This document shows positions 32,735-41,518 of a stretch of 64,000 nt of DNA, in pieces. Under the pieces are notes generated by a model. That model was not told where the DNA came from. It was given only the letters and a program-made list of their open reading frames with translations, and did not search any database. Positions within the stretch are counted from its first letter, which is position 1; each line of letters starts with the position of its first letter. Source of the stretch: CANLBN01 sp965230205 (GTDB lineage: Bacteria > Pseudomonadota > Gammaproteobacteria > Pseudomonadales > Cellvibrionaceae). The stretch lies in NCBI GenBank assembly GCA_965230205.1, contig OZ245996.1, positions 248,001 through 312,000 on the forward strand, written 5' to 3'. The position numbers and the translations under genes were made by a program.

Positions 32735-35308
32735 TTATTTTGAACGTCTCAAGTTAGTAATAACCGACTCTAACGCCCTATCAAACAACATACTGTCGTC
32801 TAGAGTACGCAATTTACCAGTTTGTAATTGCATGGCCAGACTTTCCCGAGTCTCTTCAGCCACTTTAACGCCAGCACGGTTAACAAAAATATATTTTCCA
32901 GTACTGCGAATAATCGCGGCCAATCGACAACGGTATGCAGACGAAGCTTGATCGGCTTTTTCAAACCAAACACCAACTGTAAAATTATCCACAAGGTTAA
33001 CATATTGAGAGTCAGCAACAGGTTCTTTTGTTTTAGCAGCTGTTTGATCAACCGTTACGGTAGCAGGCTTTTTCTCTACGGTAGGAGCTACCCTCTGCTC
33101 TGCTGGCTTCGGCTTTTTGATTTCAGGTTTTGCTACAGGCGAAGATTTAACAATAGCTGCTTTTTCGGAATCAACTATAGGAGCAGCTGCTGGCTCAATA
33201 ATTTCTTTTTTAGCAATTGATTCACTGGCATCAGCTTGCTTAGCGCTAACTTTTGCATTATCACTAATTTTTTCAACAGTGGGCTCTTCAGTAATAACGC
33301 TTTGGTTTTTACTGGCAGAAGGGTTAGTAAGGGTCTCTACTGGCTTTTTAGAAGATAGTGACTTGTCATCTTCATCAGCGGAGAATGCAAGGGGCTCTGC
33401 CACGATAGGTTTTTTATAGTCTTCAAGCAAGACTGCATAATGAGCGTTAAATTTTTCAAAAAACTTGGCTTGCTTAACGGGGTTAAACGAAATATTTTCC
33501 AAGCCTTTTTTCAACGCAGATTGCAATCGTGGGATTCTTGCCGTTAGCTTTTCTTTATGCTCATCATTTTGAATGGGTAGCGCAGTCCAAATTAATTCTT
33601 TGGCAACCTTTAAGGCATTTGTCCACTGCTGACTGTCAACGCCCTGCCTCATATAAATGAGAAATAAAATATTAGACCATGGCCCTTGAATAAAGCTCGT
33701 AAAAGACTCAGGTAATGGCTTACCTGAAACGAGTTCATTTAATTGGGCATCCACTTTCTGACGGCCCACTTCAGATTTTGCCTTACCGTCTTCAGCATCA
33801 ATGGCACGTCTTTCAAATAACATAACACGACGACGCTCTTTTTCCATAAAGGCAATAAAATCAGTCAATAAGAGAGTAAAGATTTCGAAATTGCTATCAA
33901 ACTCTTCCAATATTCTAGAAACGGTTGATTCTATTTTATTTAATAGAGTATCACGCTTACTGTTATCTGCTTCACCGCTCCAACCAATAGAGGCCATCGC
34001 CATTTCATTCAGCAGTCGTCTAGCAGGGTGACCGTCCTTTTTGAAAAACTCTTCATCTGCTAGCGCAACCTTAATAAATGGAATTTGCAATCGCGTTAAT
34101 AATAATTTGACAGGATCCGGAAGGTTTCGATCTTCTAAGATAAAAGAGAACAACATATCGACTAGTTTGATAACATCCTGCGAATGCTCATCAACTAACT
34201 GTTCACCTGTTGCTGAATGTATTGCTGTTTCTATATTCCCACTACTTAGTAGTTGAGACTGCCCTTCTTGTAAGGTTTGAGCAACAGGGACTTGCTGTAA
34301 TTGTTGTTGCTGCAATTGCGAAAGTGCATTGAGTAGTGCATAGGAAACCTCAGTGACAGCATAATTATCTGCGGAGGCAGCATAACCTGTTTCAGCAAAA
34401 TTAGATTGGCCATGTTGCGCTTGAGGTTGGTTATCTAGCAATGACTGCAATGTTGCGTACAAGCCGCCGCCGGCAGTACCAGCGTCTTTATGCTCCACTG
34501 ATTCATTCACCGATGAATTAGTGGCTGTACTATCAGCTTGACGAACACCTGGTACAGAATTACGTGCCCCCTGTCGGCGAGTCGGTGCTTTAGGAATAGG
34601 AACACCTTGTTCAGTCAATGCATGGTTGACCTTATTCAACACCTCGGCCAACTCGCTCATGACATAACGTTCAAACAGCTTAAATAGTACTAATTTAGCC
34701 TTGATATCAACATCAATAATTGAAGATGCTTCAACGAAGCTATCAGCAAGTGAACGTGGCGTTAGTGGGTTGTTTTTATCAGAAACACCCGCTGCAACCA
34801 AGGTATTCATACGAGCAACTAATACACGGAGTGCATTTTTATTTTGCGACCACGCCTTACTAACGACAGAATCAATAGCAACTAGCTCTTCTAATTCATC
34901 CTTACTGACCAGTGATAAATCGTCAGTATCAACATCTAAAGCTGTGGTTTGGGACTGAGGAAGAGCATGATCACCGCCGAGCAAGCCAGCAAAGTGCTGA
35001 TCGATATGGTAAAGGAAGGATTTTTCCATGCTACGTCGCTGAATGCGGATTTCTCGCATGGATTCAAAAAAGACATTTTGTTCTAGGTTACTAACTGCAC
35101 GATCAGCAAGCTCAAATAAAGAATCATCAACATGATCGAATAAATTTTGGATTGAGCCTTTAAGGTGCGTTTGCGCAATTTCACGAATACGCTGCACAGG
35201 CCTAGGGAGACGCGCCAGACTTTCTTTCATAACAGCTTCACTGCGGGCATTACTCGGCTTATCGATTTGCAGAGAAATAACGTTGGCATTACCAGAAGGG
35301 GTACTCAT
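32735..35308 (-). CDS. Large DUF1631 protein
   Basis: The 857-residue protein belongs to the DUF1631 family, sometimes wrongly labelled thymidine phosphorylase. The conserved helical region runs from about residue 25 to 640, for example ADRAVSNLEQNVFFESMREIRIQRRSMEKSF. A low-complexity linker about 640-770, rich in Lys, Pro and Ala, follows. A C-terminal beta-rich domain near 775-857 (GVWFEKADQASSAYRCRLAAI and YIFVNRAGVKVAE) resembles PilZ-like segments. Possible c-di-GMP binding is an inference, since the RxxxR motif is not obvious. It is transcribed alone, with its own terminator. Function is unknown. Confidence 0.85.
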   Translation of the reverse strand: MSTPSGNANVISLQIDKPSNARSEAVMKESLARLPRPVQRIREIAQTHLKGSIQNLFDHVDDSLFELADRAVSNLEQNVFFESMREIRIQRRSMEKSFLYHIDQHFAGLLGGDHALPQSQTTALDVDTDDLSLVSKDELEELVAIDSVVSKAWSQNKNALRVLVARMNTLVAAGVSDKNNPLTPRSLADSFVEASSIIDVDIKAKLVLFKLFERYVMSELAEVLNKVNHALTEQGVPIPKAPTRRQGARNSVPGVRQADSTATNSSVNESVEHKDAGTAGGGLYATLQSLLDNQPQAQHGQSNFAETGYAASADNYAVTEVSYALLNALSQLQQQQLQQVPVAQTLQEGQSQLLSSGNIETAIHSATGEQLVDEHSQDVIKLVDMLFSFILEDRNLPDPVKLLLTRLQIPFIKVALADEEFFKKDGHPARRLLNEMAMASIGWSGEADNSKRDTLLNKIESTVSRILEEFDSNFEIFTLLLTDFIAFMEKERRRVMLFERRAIDAEDGKAKSEVGRQKVDAQLNELVSGKPLPESFTSFIQGPWSNILFLIYMRQGVDSQQWTNALKVAKELIWTALPIQNDEHKEKLTARIPRLQSALKKGLENISFNPVKQAKFFEKFNAHYAVLLEDYKKPIVAEPLAFSADEDDKSLSSKKPVETLTNPSASKNQSVITEEPTVEKISDNAKVSAKQADASESIAKKEIIEPAAAPIVDSEKAAIVKSSPVAKPEIKKPKPAEQRVAPTVEKKPATVTVDQTAAKTKEPVADSQYVNLVDNFTVGVWFEKADQASSAYRCRLAAIIRSTGKYIFVNRAGVKVAEETRESLAMQLQTGKLRTLDDSMLFDRALESVITNLRRSK

Positions 35309-35480
35309 ACTACTGCCTACAATATTTTAGTGGTAAGTAACAGGAAATCAACTCTTTCCTTCTGTTACTAAAATCCTGTTGATATGTAACCAGTATAACC
35401 ACTTAAAAAATACCATGTATCACAAAAGTTAAATATCGCGACCTTGGTCACAGATTAATCACCAACTAAGTAGCATTTTA

Positions 35481-35517
35481 AAAAATGTTATAATGGACTG
35501 ATTTTTATAACATTTTT
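35481..35517. repeat. Thirteen-base inverted repeat in the DUF1631/nadC divergent region
   Basis: AAAAATGTTATAA (35481-35493) and TTATAACATTTTT (35505-35517) are perfect complements separated by 11 bases. A TATAAT at 35489-35494 overlaps the left arm, so this may be an operator over a promoter. The rest of the 355-base gap 35309-35663 is AT-rich and shows no gene. Confidence 0.5.
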
Positions 35518-35663
35518 ATAATGTAGAAAATAAATGTGCCTTGCTCTTAACCTTCCGCAGCTACAAAAATACCCTTTGATTTAACAGAGTCACCTAAGTA
35601 GTTGTAAACTAACAAAAACCGCTATAATACGTGATTCTCCATTCAAACAACCAGAAAAGATAT

Positions 35664-36539
35664 ATGCCTTCAACCAACCCCAGCCTTTCACCCAAAATAC
35701 AAAATGACATTACCCAGATCGTTGAAATCGCTTTATCAGAAGATATTGGTGATGGAGATATTACCGCTGAATTAATCCCAGCAGAACAGATAGCCACAGC
35801 CACCGTTATTACTCGAGAAAGCTGTGTCATAGCCGGCCAACCATGGGTCAACGCAGTATTCTCCCAACTAGACAAAAAATTGGGCACAAAAACGACTATC
35901 CGCTGGCAAGTCAATGATGGAAACCACGTTAGCGCAAATAGCACGCTATTTGAACTTTCAGGTAACGCTCGCACATTACTCACTGGCGAAAGAGCCGCAT
36001 TAAACTTTCTACAACTACTCTCTGGCACCGCGACCTCCTGTCAGGAGTACGCGGATTTGGTAAAACATACATCCGTTAAATTACTGGATACCCGCAAAAC
36101 CATCCCTGGCCTACGTACTGCCCAGAAATATGCCGTCACCTGCGGAGGCTGCCATAATCACCGCATTGGCCTCTATGACGCATTTCTGATTAAAGAAAAC
36201 CATATAGCCGCCTGCGGTGGCATTACCCAAGCCATCGAAACTGCGAAGAAAAACCACCCCAGCAAACCGGTTGAAGTAGAAGTGGAAAGCCTGGACGAAT
36301 TAAAAACAGCACTAGAAGCCAGAGCAGATATTGTCATGTTAGATAATTTTTCACCGGAAGAACTTAAACAAGGCGTTGCACTTAATCAAACTTTTGACGC
36401 AAAGGCTAAACTTGAAGCCTCCGGGAACGTCAATAAAATGACGCTAGCACCCATTGCAGAAACCGGAGTAGATTATGTTTCGATTGGGGCTTTGACTAAA
36501 GATTGCAAAGCGGTGGATTTGTCGATGAGAATACGATAG
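35664..36539 (+). CDS. nadC: Nicotinate-nucleotide diphosphorylase (carboxylating)
   Basis: NadC converts quinolinate and PRPP to nicotinate mononucleotide in de novo NAD synthesis. The 291-residue product shows the early SEDIGDGDITAELIP motif, ESCVIAGQPW, GERAALNFLQLLSGTATSC, the active-site block LLDTRKTIPGLRTAQKYAVTCGGCHNHRIGLYDAFLIKENH, VEVEVESLDEL, IVMLDNFSPEE and DYVSIGALTK. I choose ATG 35664 over a GTG at 35631 since the extra 11 residues look unlike the family. Next to the type IV pilus locus, as in many relatives. Confidence 0.97.
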   Translation: MPSTNPSLSPKIQNDITQIVEIALSEDIGDGDITAELIPAEQIATATVITRESCVIAGQPWVNAVFSQLDKKLGTKTTIRWQVNDGNHVSANSTLFELSGNARTLLTGERAALNFLQLLSGTATSCQEYADLVKHTSVKLLDTRKTIPGLRTAQKYAVTCGGCHNHRIGLYDAFLIKENHIAACGGITQAIETAKKNHPSKPVEVEVESLDELKTALEARADIVMLDNFSPEELKQGVALNQTFDAKAKLEASGNVNKMTLAPIAETGVDYVSIGALTKDCKAVDLSMRIR

Positions 36540-36576
36540 CCATAATAACACAATTTGGTTGATTTGAACTATACCC

Positions 36577-37113
36577 TCATCTACATTCCGTAGGAGCATA
36601 CTGGGATGGGACCGTCCCTGCTGCTACATTAGTTAATCCTCGAGAAGCTGCAATATTTGTAGTAAGGCTTCCACAAGCCCAATCAATCGAACCTCTTGAA
36701 TCTGGCACTGGCACTACAGTTTGAACATTCGGCGATAAGGTCAAAGTGTTTTGGTGCAATGCTATTGGTATCCCGTTACCAGCTGTAGCTGCAATACTAA
36801 CAGTAATCGTCCAAGGACTTCCTTCAACCACAACTATATCATCAATATATTTAGATCTTTTTTCTGCTATAGGAGTCGCATTAAAAGCAATAGCAGTACT
36901 AGTCATCCCAATCGTATTTTCCACCTGAAAAGCGGCACTCATATTGGCCTTCAAGTGAGTTAAAGACAAAATTGCTTCACTTATTTTTGACCGTGATGTA
37001 TACACTTGATACGCTGGCAATGCTACAGCAGCTAAAATACCTATTATTGCAACTACAATCATTAATTCGATTAAAGTAAAACCTTTGTCGTTATTTTTTT
37101 CTACATCTATCAT
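36577..37113 (-). CDS. Type IV pilin, second copy
   Basis: The prepilin of about 178 residues has the leader MIDVEKNNDKG cut before Phe, then the mature N-terminus FTLIELMIVVAIIGILAAVA with Glu5. The C-terminal cysteine pair (DWACGS and PTECR) would form the disulphide-bounded D-region. It is clearly a paralogue of the pilin at 38195: the same TARG/SRGL, GAIDWAC/GSIDWAC and APSECR/APTECR blocks. I choose ATG 37113; a GTG at 37131 would add six residues. It has its own sigma-54 promoter. The accessory gene lies between the two pilins. Confidence 0.92.
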   Translation of the reverse strand: MIDVEKNNDKGFTLIELMIVVAIIGILAAVALPAYQVYTSRSKISEAILSLTHLKANMSAAFQVENTIGMTSTAIAFNATPIAEKRSKYIDDIVVVEGSPWTITVSIAATAGNGIPIALHQNTLTLSPNVQTVVPVPDSRGSIDWACGSLTTNIAASRGLTNVAAGTVPSQYAPTECR

Positions 37114-37186
37114 TGTAAAACCACTCACCACTAATTAGTGTAAACTAACTTATAAGCCACACTATTTACTAACTACTATACTTTTT

Positions 37187-37203
37187 TGCAAAAAAAGGGC
37201 CAA
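37187..37203 (-). promoter_or_regulatory. Sigma-54 promoter of the second pilin
   Basis: On the minus strand TTGGCCCTTTTTTTGCA has GG and GC separated by ten bases, the -24/-12 geometry of sigma-54. It lies about 75 bases before the pilin ATG. PilR/PilS is the usual activator of such pilin promoters. Confidence 0.65.
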
Positions 37204-37348
37204 TTTAAGCTAGATTGTAAGCATCAATATATTAAGGTAAAAATAATTAAATAAAGTTTACGCAGCGAACAACACACATAATATGGTAACAATTGACAAT
37301 TAAGGGCTATTAATAGTGACAAAAAATGTTGCAACAATAAATATAGCA

Positions 37349-38116
37349 CTAAGGAAGATTAAACTCTGCGATATCTAGAAGCTCTGCACTTTCCTTATCA
37401 ATAATTGCAACTAATTTATTATTATTAGCATAAAGTGGAATATAGCCAACATTAATATCCAAGCCTTTCCACTTTTTAATGATGTCATCAATTGCTTTTT
37501 TTTGCGTACTACTGATTTGCCTAATACTATCAAAAGAACTCATAATATTTTTTACTTGGCTTTTAGTTAAATCGCTACTGTAAGAAGTATAATACTGAGG
37601 CATAAGCTCTAATCCTCTCCCCTCGACAACAGCACTATAAATAATTTCTTTTACCAAATTTTCATCGCTTGGCATTTGAGCCGAAACAAGCAATGGACCT
37701 GTAATAGGCCACAACTTCCCACCTACAAGCAGGTTTTTATTTTCTACCACACTACCAGGAAGTTGGTTTGCATAAACCACATCAAACTGAGACGCACTGA
37801 ACACAATAAACGCAGGTCGAGCAACAAAAACTGCGTATAATCCAAATAATAAGGCAATTATCTGGGCAATACCTACAATTGCTAAGTCCCTTTTAAGTTC
37901 TTTTTTTTCTTTATTAAAGATCACTAACGTAATCAACGGGCCAATACAAATATCCACGAGTACAATTAAATAAAAAATATGATATACCTGACTAGCAGAA
38001 GCTAAGCTATTCGGGTACCAGACATAAAACACTAATAAGGCCGCAAACCCTACGATTACTGCTGACAATAGCAAATGAATAGCGGCTGCGTTTACTCGTT
38101 CGATTACTTTAATCAT
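37349..38116 (-). CDS. TfpX/TfpZ-type pilin accessory membrane protein
   Basis: The 255-residue protein has four hydrophobic segments in its first half and a periplasmic C-terminal part. The segments FYVWYPNSLASASQVYHIFYLIVLVDICIGPLITLVIF, KELKRDLAIVGIAQIIALLFGLYAVFVARPAFIVF and DVVYANQLPGSV match the TfpX/TfpZ (FimB) family encoded beside pilin genes. In Moraxella and Acinetobacter such proteins help assemble or stabilise their cognate pilin. It lies between two paralogous pilins, just after the pilA terminator, so it may be read by termination leak-through or from its own promoter. Confidence 0.88.
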   Translation of the reverse strand: MIKVIERVNAAAIHLLLSAVIVGFAALLVFYVWYPNSLASASQVYHIFYLIVLVDICIGPLITLVIFNKEKKELKRDLAIVGIAQIIALLFGLYAVFVARPAFIVFSASQFDVVYANQLPGSVVENKNLLVGGKLWPITGPLLVSAQMPSDENLVKEIIYSAVVEGRGLELMPQYYTSYSSDLTKSQVKNIMSSFDSIRQISSTQKKAIDDIIKKWKGLDINVGYIPLYANNNKLVAIIDKESAELLDIAEFNLP

Positions 38117-38126
38117 ATTGATAATA

Positions 38127-38161
38127 AAAAGCTCGCGACCTAAAGAAGGTCGCGAGCTTTT
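38127..38161 (-). terminator. Terminator of pilA
   Basis: AAAAGCTCGCGACCT and AGGTCGCGAGCTTTT form a near-perfect 15-pair hairpin with a five-base AAAGA-type loop, 34 bases after the pilA stop. It works in both directions in sequence terms. Confidence 0.9.
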
Positions 38162-38194
38162 GTAACAACTATTTTAACCTAGTCTAAAACCTAA

Positions 38195-38719
38195 TTATCG
38201 ACACTCTGATGGAGCAAATTTCGCAGTCATTGTACCTGCAACAATACTACCTAGACCACGTGCTGTTGCTACAGCATTCGTTAAACTAGCACAAGCCCAG
38301 TCAATTGCACCTGGTGTGCCGGCTGCTGGTACAGCATTTTGAACATTTGGCGTTAGCGCAATAGTTAATCCATTCAAAGTTGTTGGAATACCATTCGCTG
38401 CTGTAGCAAGTATAGTTACTTGAATATCCCAAGGCGCTGCTGCTGTGATCACAACGTTGTTAACAAATTTAGATTGTTTCTCAACTTGTGGCAAAGCGTT
38501 ATATGCTACTGCGGCGGCTGTTAAGCCTGTAGTACCATCTGTTTGAAACGCTTCACTCATTAACGATTTAGCTGAAGAAGCAGCAATAACAGCCTCACTT
38601 AATTTAGCTCTGACGGTGTAGTCTTGATAAGCCGGCAACGCAACTGCTGCCAAAATACCAATGATTGCCACCACAATCATCAATTCAATTAACGTAAAAC
38701 CCTGTTGATTCTTTTTCAT
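38195..38719 (-). CDS. pilA: Major type IV pilin PilA
   Basis: The 174-residue prepilin starts MKKNQQG, cut before FTLIELMIVVAIIGILAAVALPAYQDY. Glu5 is present. C-terminal cysteines in DWACAS and APSECR bound the disulphide loop. The ATG is preceded by AAGGTG. The strong terminator behind it and the sigma-54 promoter in front make it the likely main subunit. The neighbouring pilin at 36577 is a paralogue. pilB, pilC and pilD lie on the opposite strand from 39780. Confidence 0.95.
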   Translation of the reverse strand: MKKNQQGFTLIELMIVVAIIGILAAVALPAYQDYTVRAKLSEAVIAASSAKSLMSEAFQTDGTTGLTAAAVAYNALPQVEKQSKFVNNVVITAAAPWDIQVTILATAANGIPTTLNGLTIALTPNVQNAVPAAGTPGAIDWACASLTNAVATARGLGSIVAGTMTAKFAPSECR

Positions 38720-38763
38720 AAAAACACCTTGTGTATTGAGTTAAATAATTACCAACCAGATAC

Positions 38764-38780
38764 AGCAAATCTAATGCCAA
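38764..38780 (-). promoter_or_regulatory. Sigma-54 promoter of pilA
   Basis: On the minus strand TTGGCATTAGATTTGCT has GG and GC separated by ten bases and fits TGGCAC-N5-TTGC with one mismatch in the -24 box. It lies about 45 bases before the pilA ATG, as expected for a PilR-dependent promoter. Confidence 0.8.
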
Positions 38781-39009
38781 CCCAGAAAACCATATAAAAC
38801 AATAAGTTACAGTAATAAAGAATCAATTATTAGTGTATAGAAGACAAAAACCGACAAAAAATGTCAGATTTTGCCTCTATTTACATAAAAATATTACTAA
38901 TTTGAATGACTAAAATAAGCCGTCGACAGCCTACAAAATAAAAATAGAATACTTTTTATATGGGCTCTTATGTTTACGATAGAAAGAAAGTTATTCGATG
39001 ACATCCACA

Positions 39010-39429
39010 CTAAGGGCAATTCCTAATTTCAATATCAGTTCCCACCAAGCTAGATGTACAAGCCCAAACGCCATTAGCGCCTGTTCTCGATAAGGTAATA
39101 AGAACATTCCCCTGAGTCATCACATCCGTAGTCGCAACGAGATTAATATCGCCAGTAGCAGTACCACCATTTACCGCTATTCCACCACTACAACTATCCG
39201 CAGAAGCAGATAAATTAGCTGCAGTGATCAAGCTGGCATCACCATTATTAACTTGGATAAGATTATCTACTACCATCTGCGCTGGTAACAATTGCTTTGT
39301 TACACAACGATCAATATCAGCTCTTCCTACATAACGCTGGTAATATGGAACCGCTGTAGCAGCCAATATCCCTATGATACCTATAGCAACCAAGACCTCG
39401 ACTAAAGTATACCCTGCTACATATCTCAT
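39010..39429 (-). CDS. Small pilin-like protein beside pilB
   Basis: The 139-residue prepilin-like protein has leader MRYVAG, then YTLVEVLVAIGIIGILAATAVPYYQRY with Glu5, so PilD should process it. The mature part has Tyr rather than Phe at position 1. Two cysteine pairs are likely: one in RCVT/DSCSG and one at WACTSS/IRNCP. It differs strongly from the two PilA paralogues and may be a minor or alternative pilin. The 350-base gap to pilB (39430-39779) holds an eight-base inverted repeat (ATTTCACA/TGTGAAAT at 39461-39490) and probably the divergent promoters, but no clear sigma-54 site. Confidence 0.85.
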   Translation of the reverse strand: MRYVAGYTLVEVLVAIGIIGILAATAVPYYQRYVGRADIDRCVTKQLLPAQMVVDNLIQVNNGDASLITAANLSASADSCSGGIAVNGGTATGDINLVATTDVMTQGNVLITLSRTGANGVWACTSSLVGTDIEIRNCP

Positions 39430-39779
39430 CTTCTTTAACCTCTCAACAATCTGTAAATATATTTCACAAAAGATGAAATAACTGTGAAATAGTTATCTTT
39501 TTTTACTAAATAGCCGGGTAATAAGGAATTGTTCTTTCGAGTCTTTACCCACAACCTTTAAAGTATATCAATAAAGACATTGTCTCATTTGTTAATGGCT
39601 ACTATATAAACACTATACATAGCATAATAATATTGAAGCGATTTATCAAAACGAACAGATAAACCCTTGATCGACTTACTATTTACGTAAAACTGGCCTA
39701 AAATACAAGAAAAACTAAATACTGTGGGTAAAAGCTGCTTTAATAAAACAATAGTAGGCTCTTCTGAGAAATTCAGTTT

Positions 39780-41516
39780 ATGAATACAATGGCATTAAAT
39801 GGTTTGGCTCGGCGCTTAGTAAGCGATAACTTGTTATCAGCTGAAGACGCGTTAGCTCATATGCAAGAAAGCAAACGTAACAAAACTACTTTTGTACACC
39901 AATTAGTCAGCCAAGAAGTTCTCAATGCCAGCTCTATAGCTTCAATCGCATCTAACGAATTCGGCACTCCCGTATACGACCTTGATAGTCACAACATCAA
40001 GACCATACCAAAGAACTTAGTCGACAGCAGGTTAATTAGCAAGCATCATGTTTTGCCGCTTTATAAACGCGGTAATCGTTTGTTTTTAGCTGTCACTGAC
40101 CCTACAAACCTCCATGCTTTAGATGAAATCAAATTCAATACGGGTATGAACACCGATACTATTTTGGTGGAGGCAGATAAGCTAAGTATTGCAATTGACA
40201 AGTATATAAATGAGCAAGAAGAAACTCTTAGTGAAGCATTAGGCGGACTAGACGATGAAGGGTTAGACTCCCTTGATGTAGAAACCGTAAACGACGAACA
40301 GCAAAATGCTGCTGACCTTGAGGCCCAAGCTGATGAAGCACCTGTTGTAAAATTCATCAACAAAATTTTATTAGAAGCTATTAAAATGGGCGCTTCTGAT
40401 ATTCACTTTGAACCTTATGAAAAAACATATCGAATTCGTTTTAGAGTTGACGGGATTTTAAAAGAAATTCAAAAGCCTCCTATTAGCCTTGCTGCCAGAC
40501 TATCTGCACGCCTAAAAGTTATGTCCCAAATGGATATCTCTGAGCGGCGCATACCACAAGATGGGCGCATTAAACTTAAAATTTCTCGTAGCAAAGCTAT
40601 TGATTTCCGAGTTAATACACTACCGACACTATTTGGTGAAAAAATTGTATTAAGGATCCTTGACTCTAGCTCTGCACATCTTGGCATTGATGCATTAGGT
40701 TATGAGGAAGATCAGCAAAAGCTATATACAGATACTCTGGCCCAACCTCAAGGCATGATTCTAGTTACAGGCCCAACAGGTAGTGGTAAAACTGTATCTC
40801 TTTATACTGGCTTAGGTATCCTTAATACAAAAGAGCGGAATATTTCTACTGCCGAAGACCCTGTAGAAATTAATATGGAAGGCATTAACCAAGTACAAAT
40901 TAATAATCGAGTAGGCTTAAATTTTGCTGAAGCATTGCGCTCTTTTTTGCGACAAGATCCAGACGTAGTTATGGTAGGTGAAATTCGGGATTTAGAAACG
41001 GCAGAGATCGCTATCAAAGCAGCACAAACTGGCCATTTGGTTTTATCAACACTACACACAAATAGTGCCGCAGAAACTCTTACGCGCCTATTAAATATGG
41101 GAGTACCTACATTTAATGTTGCCACTACTGTCAGCTTAATTATTGCTCAACGACTTGCTCGAAAACTGTGTGTATCTTGTAGAATCTTAATGAAAGATGT
41201 CCCTGATGAAGTACTTGCAGAAGAAGGGTTAACTGAAGAAAATATCCAAATACCTCGAAAAGAGTGGGAGCTTTACCATCCAAATAATAAAGGCTGCCCA
41301 AAATGCAGTATGGGGTATAAAGGTCGTGTAGGTGTTTACGAAGTGGTCCGTATAACACCACAAATATCTCACCTTATAATGGAAGGTAGCAATTCATTAC
41401 AAATTGCTACTGCTGCTAAGGAAGAGGGCTTTAACAATTTACGCATATCTGCACTCCGCAAAGTAGCCAAAGGGCTAATTAGCTTAGAAGAAGCGAACCG
41501 AGTTACGAAGGATTAA
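39780..41516 (+). CDS. pilB: Type IV pilus extension ATPase PilB
   Basis: The 578-residue hexameric ATPase powers pilus extension. The N-terminal MshEN-like domain (about 1-150) leads into the AAA-type secretion domain. The Walker A motif GPTGSGKT lies at 331-338, followed by the Asp box region EDPVEINMEGINQVQIN, Walker B VMVGEIRDLETAEIA and the His box STLHTNSAAETLTRLLNMG. The zinc-binding cysteines CVSC and CPKC lie near 460 and 505. In many species the N-terminal MshEN domain binds c-di-GMP. It is followed directly by pilC. Confidence 0.98.
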   Translation: MNTMALNGLARRLVSDNLLSAEDALAHMQESKRNKTTFVHQLVSQEVLNASSIASIASNEFGTPVYDLDSHNIKTIPKNLVDSRLISKHHVLPLYKRGNRLFLAVTDPTNLHALDEIKFNTGMNTDTILVEADKLSIAIDKYINEQEETLSEALGGLDDEGLDSLDVETVNDEQQNAADLEAQADEAPVVKFINKILLEAIKMGASDIHFEPYEKTYRIRFRVDGILKEIQKPPISLAARLSARLKVMSQMDISERRIPQDGRIKLKISRSKAIDFRVNTLPTLFGEKIVLRILDSSSAHLGIDALGYEEDQQKLYTDTLAQPQGMILVTGPTGSGKTVSLYTGLGILNTKERNISTAEDPVEINMEGINQVQINNRVGLNFAEALRSFLRQDPDVVMVGEIRDLETAEIAIKAAQTGHLVLSTLHTNSAAETLTRLLNMGVPTFNVATTVSLIIAQRLARKLCVSCRILMKDVPDEVLAEEGLTEENIQIPRKEWELYHPNNKGCPKCSMGYKGRVGVYEVVRITPQISHLIMEGSNSLQIATAAKEEGFNNLRISALRKVAKGLISLEEANRVTKD

Positions 41517-41518
41517 TT

